The position numbers were made by a program, and so were the translations under genes. Below, one piece after another: positions 5,231 to 6,027 of a DNA stretch of 6,027 nucleotides. Within the stretch, counting starts at the first letter, position 1, and each line of letters begins with the position of its first letter. The notes beneath the pieces were generated by a model. The model was not told where the DNA came from. It saw only the letters and a program-made list of their open reading frames with translations, and did no database searches. Origin of the DNA: Puniceicoccales bacterium (GTDB taxonomy: Bacteria > Verrucomicrobiota > Verrucomicrobiia > Opitutales > UBA953); assembly GCA_031284845.1 (NCBI GenBank), contig JAITXH010000042.1, forward strand, positions 1 to 6,027, in the 5' to 3' direction.

Positions 5231-6027
5231 TACCGGCGACGCGAGGAAGCGACAATTTCATCGAGAAGGGTGATCACCTTGCCTCCCCATGTAAAGAAGA
5301 GTGCCAGAATCAAAGCAGGCAAGACCGCCATGGCGAATGAGCTACCAACCGCAGCCGTTGGCGTAGCACCGACGCTGAAAAAGATCAAAATGATGGCAAC
5401 GATACCAAAACCGAGCGCCGCCAGTGCATGCAATCCAGCCACGACGTAGCAAGCTACAGCAACCCAAGGCGTGCGCCGCTCATGGTGGTAAAAGTAAGCC
5501 TGCTGCGCAGCTTGTATCCCCTGCTGCTGCTGGGCAGACATTTGCGCAGGAGCGGCATAAGTCTGAGCGGGGGCCTGGGCATAGACTTGCGCGGGCGCGG
5601 CCTGCTGCACCTGCGCAGGTGCTTGGGCAACAGCCTGCGGGCGTGGGCGAGCAGGTTGTGGAGCTTGGGCAGCTTGTTGAGCGGGCTGGGCAGGCTGGGC
5701 AACTTGAGCGGGCTGAGCAGCTTGCGTCGCTTGGGCGGGTTGGGCGGGTTGGGCAGCTTGGACGGGTTGGGCGGGTTGGACGGGTTGGACGGGTTGGGCC
5801 GGACGCCGGATCGGCGCAGGCGCAACGACGGTTGCCGGCGCGGGTGCAGGCGCAGGTGCAGGTGCGGAAATAGGTACGGGTGCCCCATAGGGGATCCACC
5901 CTGAGGCCCCCGGTTTGGCGGTCAGAAGTTGCTTGCCCTTCTTTTTAGCAGCATCGGCCAATTTCACGATTTCTGCTTCAGTGACTGGCCCCTGAGGTTT
6001 CCCGGCCTCATCGAGATAATGATAGTT
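5230..6027 (-). CDS. GYF_2-like domain protein with Pro/Ala/Gln repeat linker and C-terminal membrane hairpin, 5'-partial
   Basis: No characterised homologue is recognised. The frame is open to the window edge, giving 265 visible residues; the GTG at 5967 is internal, because the sequence before it is clearly part of a domain. Residues 1-50 (YHYLDEAGKPQGPVTEAEI, then ASGWIPYG at 41-48) have the pattern of bacterial GYF_2/DUF4339 modules: aromatic start, central GPV, and a Trp near the end. These are thought to bind proline-rich peptides or partners. Next come an (AP)n run (54-72), thirteen QXX triplets (78-116), and an Ala/Gln/Pro-rich stretch to about 178, containing no Cys and few charges. 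After HHERR (181-185) come hydrophobic segments at about 187-218 and 229-247, then the charged end LLDEIVASSRRR. The N-terminal domain and linker are likely cytosolic, with the protein anchored by a C-terminal hairpin. It may scaffold partners at the membrane; this is inference. Its message ends at a strong terminator. Confidence 0.8.
   Translation of the reverse strand, partial: NYHYLDEAGKPQGPVTEAEIVKLADAAKKKGKQLLTAKPGASGWIPYGAPVPISAPAPAPAPAPATVVAPAPIRRPAQPVQPVQPAQPVQAAQPAQPAQATQAAQPAQVAQPAQPAQQAAQAPQPARPRPQAVAQAPAQVQQAAPAQVYAQAPAQTYAAPAQMSAQQQQGIQAAQQAYFYHHERRTPWVAVACYVVAGLHALAALGFGIVAIILIFFSVGATPTAAVGSSFAMAVLPALILALFFTWGGKVITLLDEIVASSRRR
5680..5796 (-). repeat. Thirteen-copy 9-bp coding tandem repeat (Gln-Pro/Ala/Val-Ala/Val/Thr)
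   Basis: Within the GYF-domain gene, residues 78-116 form 13 consecutive three-residue units starting with Gln, mostly QPA or QPV and a few QAA, QAT and QVA. At DNA level the most upstream units (5733-5796) are near-identical CAACCCGTC/CAACCCGCC copies, while later units have diverged (CAAGCTGCC, CAGCCTGCC). The gradient of identity suggests recent expansion at the 5' end of the array. Such an array is prone to copy-number change by slippage in multiples of 9 bp, which keeps the frame. Confidence 0.85.
5733..5798 (+). other. Two adjacent G-quadruplex motifs on the plus (template) strand
   Basis: The complement of the CAACCC repeats is G-rich. From 5733 to 5753 there are five GGG runs with loops of one and two bases (GGGCGGGTTGGGCGGGTTGG plus a final G). 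From 5764 to 5798 there are six GGG runs with loops of one to six bases. Both satisfy the usual four-run, loop 1-7 rule. The G-rich strand is the template for the GYF-domain gene, so the mRNA itself is C-rich. Whether it folds in the cell is unknown; it may simply follow from the codon choice CAA-CCC. Confidence 0.6.
5840..5870 (-). repeat. Short hexamer-type repeat encoding (Ala-Pro)n
   Basis: A GGTGCA/GGCGCA-like hexamer recurs on the plus strand, encoding the alternating Ala-Pro run at residues 54-64 of the GYF-domain protein. It is separate in unit length and sequence from the 9-bp array that follows, so the linker was built from two different repeat expansions. Confidence 0.6.

Noticed and set aside
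5680..5796. CRISPR array
   Set aside because: The periodicity is a 9-bp coding repeat without spacers; it encodes a Gln-Pro-Ala linker.
5424..5904. Gly/Leu/Arg-rich plus-strand frames across the repeat region
   Set aside because: They are translations of the complement of the QPA repeats. The minus frame joins a recognisable GYF_2-like domain to membrane segments and a terminator, so it is the real gene.

Overview
The window shows a bacterial chromosome segment of moderately high GC, with four core or housekeeping-type genes, one broken accessory gene and one repeat-rich membrane protein. Gene content and protein style suggest a Verrucomicrobiota-like (possibly Opitutaceae-like) organism. 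The hints are the Ffh, PyrH and LysC sequence style, the Rpn-type tail with a 'GLLIGNIQALQ' segment, and a GYF_2-like protein with a Pro/Ala/Gln linker. This assignment is an inference from family resemblance, not a proof. None of the complete genes has a clear Shine-Dalgarno sequence.

Layout, left to right. (1) 1-1070, +: the signal recognition particle GTPase Ffh, lacking its N domain because the window starts at its P-loop. (2) 1111-1845, -: complete UMP kinase pyrH, convergent with ffh; a hairpin lies in the 40-bp gap. (3) 1921-2301, -: the C-terminal remnant of an Rpn/PD-(D/E)XK-type nuclease ('putative transposase') gene, probably a pseudogene. (4) 2391-3791, +: a zinc-type cation diffusion facilitator with a His-rich N-terminus and an unusually long cytosolic tail that reads as three consecutive dimerisation-type domains. 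(5) 3825-5054, -: complete aspartate kinase lysC with two ACT domains, convergent with the transporter across 33 bp. (6) 5230-6027, -: the 3' part of a gene for a GYF_2-like domain, a (Q-P/A-A/V) repeat linker and a C-terminal hydrophobic hairpin, followed by a good intrinsic terminator.

The genes do not form one pathway. Ffh serves co-translational membrane targeting, PyrH pyrimidine nucleotide synthesis, LysC the aspartate amino-acid family and cell-wall precursors, and the CDF protein divalent metal efflux. Orientation alternates (+, -, -, +, -, -), so most genes are probably separate transcription units. I see no CRISPR array, phage module, toxin-antitoxin pair, tRNA or rRNA. I found no convincing undescribed multi-gene system. 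The points most worth a second look are the triple-domain tail of the transporter, the GYF-linker-membrane protein with its G-quadruplex-prone repeat, and the decayed Rpn gene beside pyrH.
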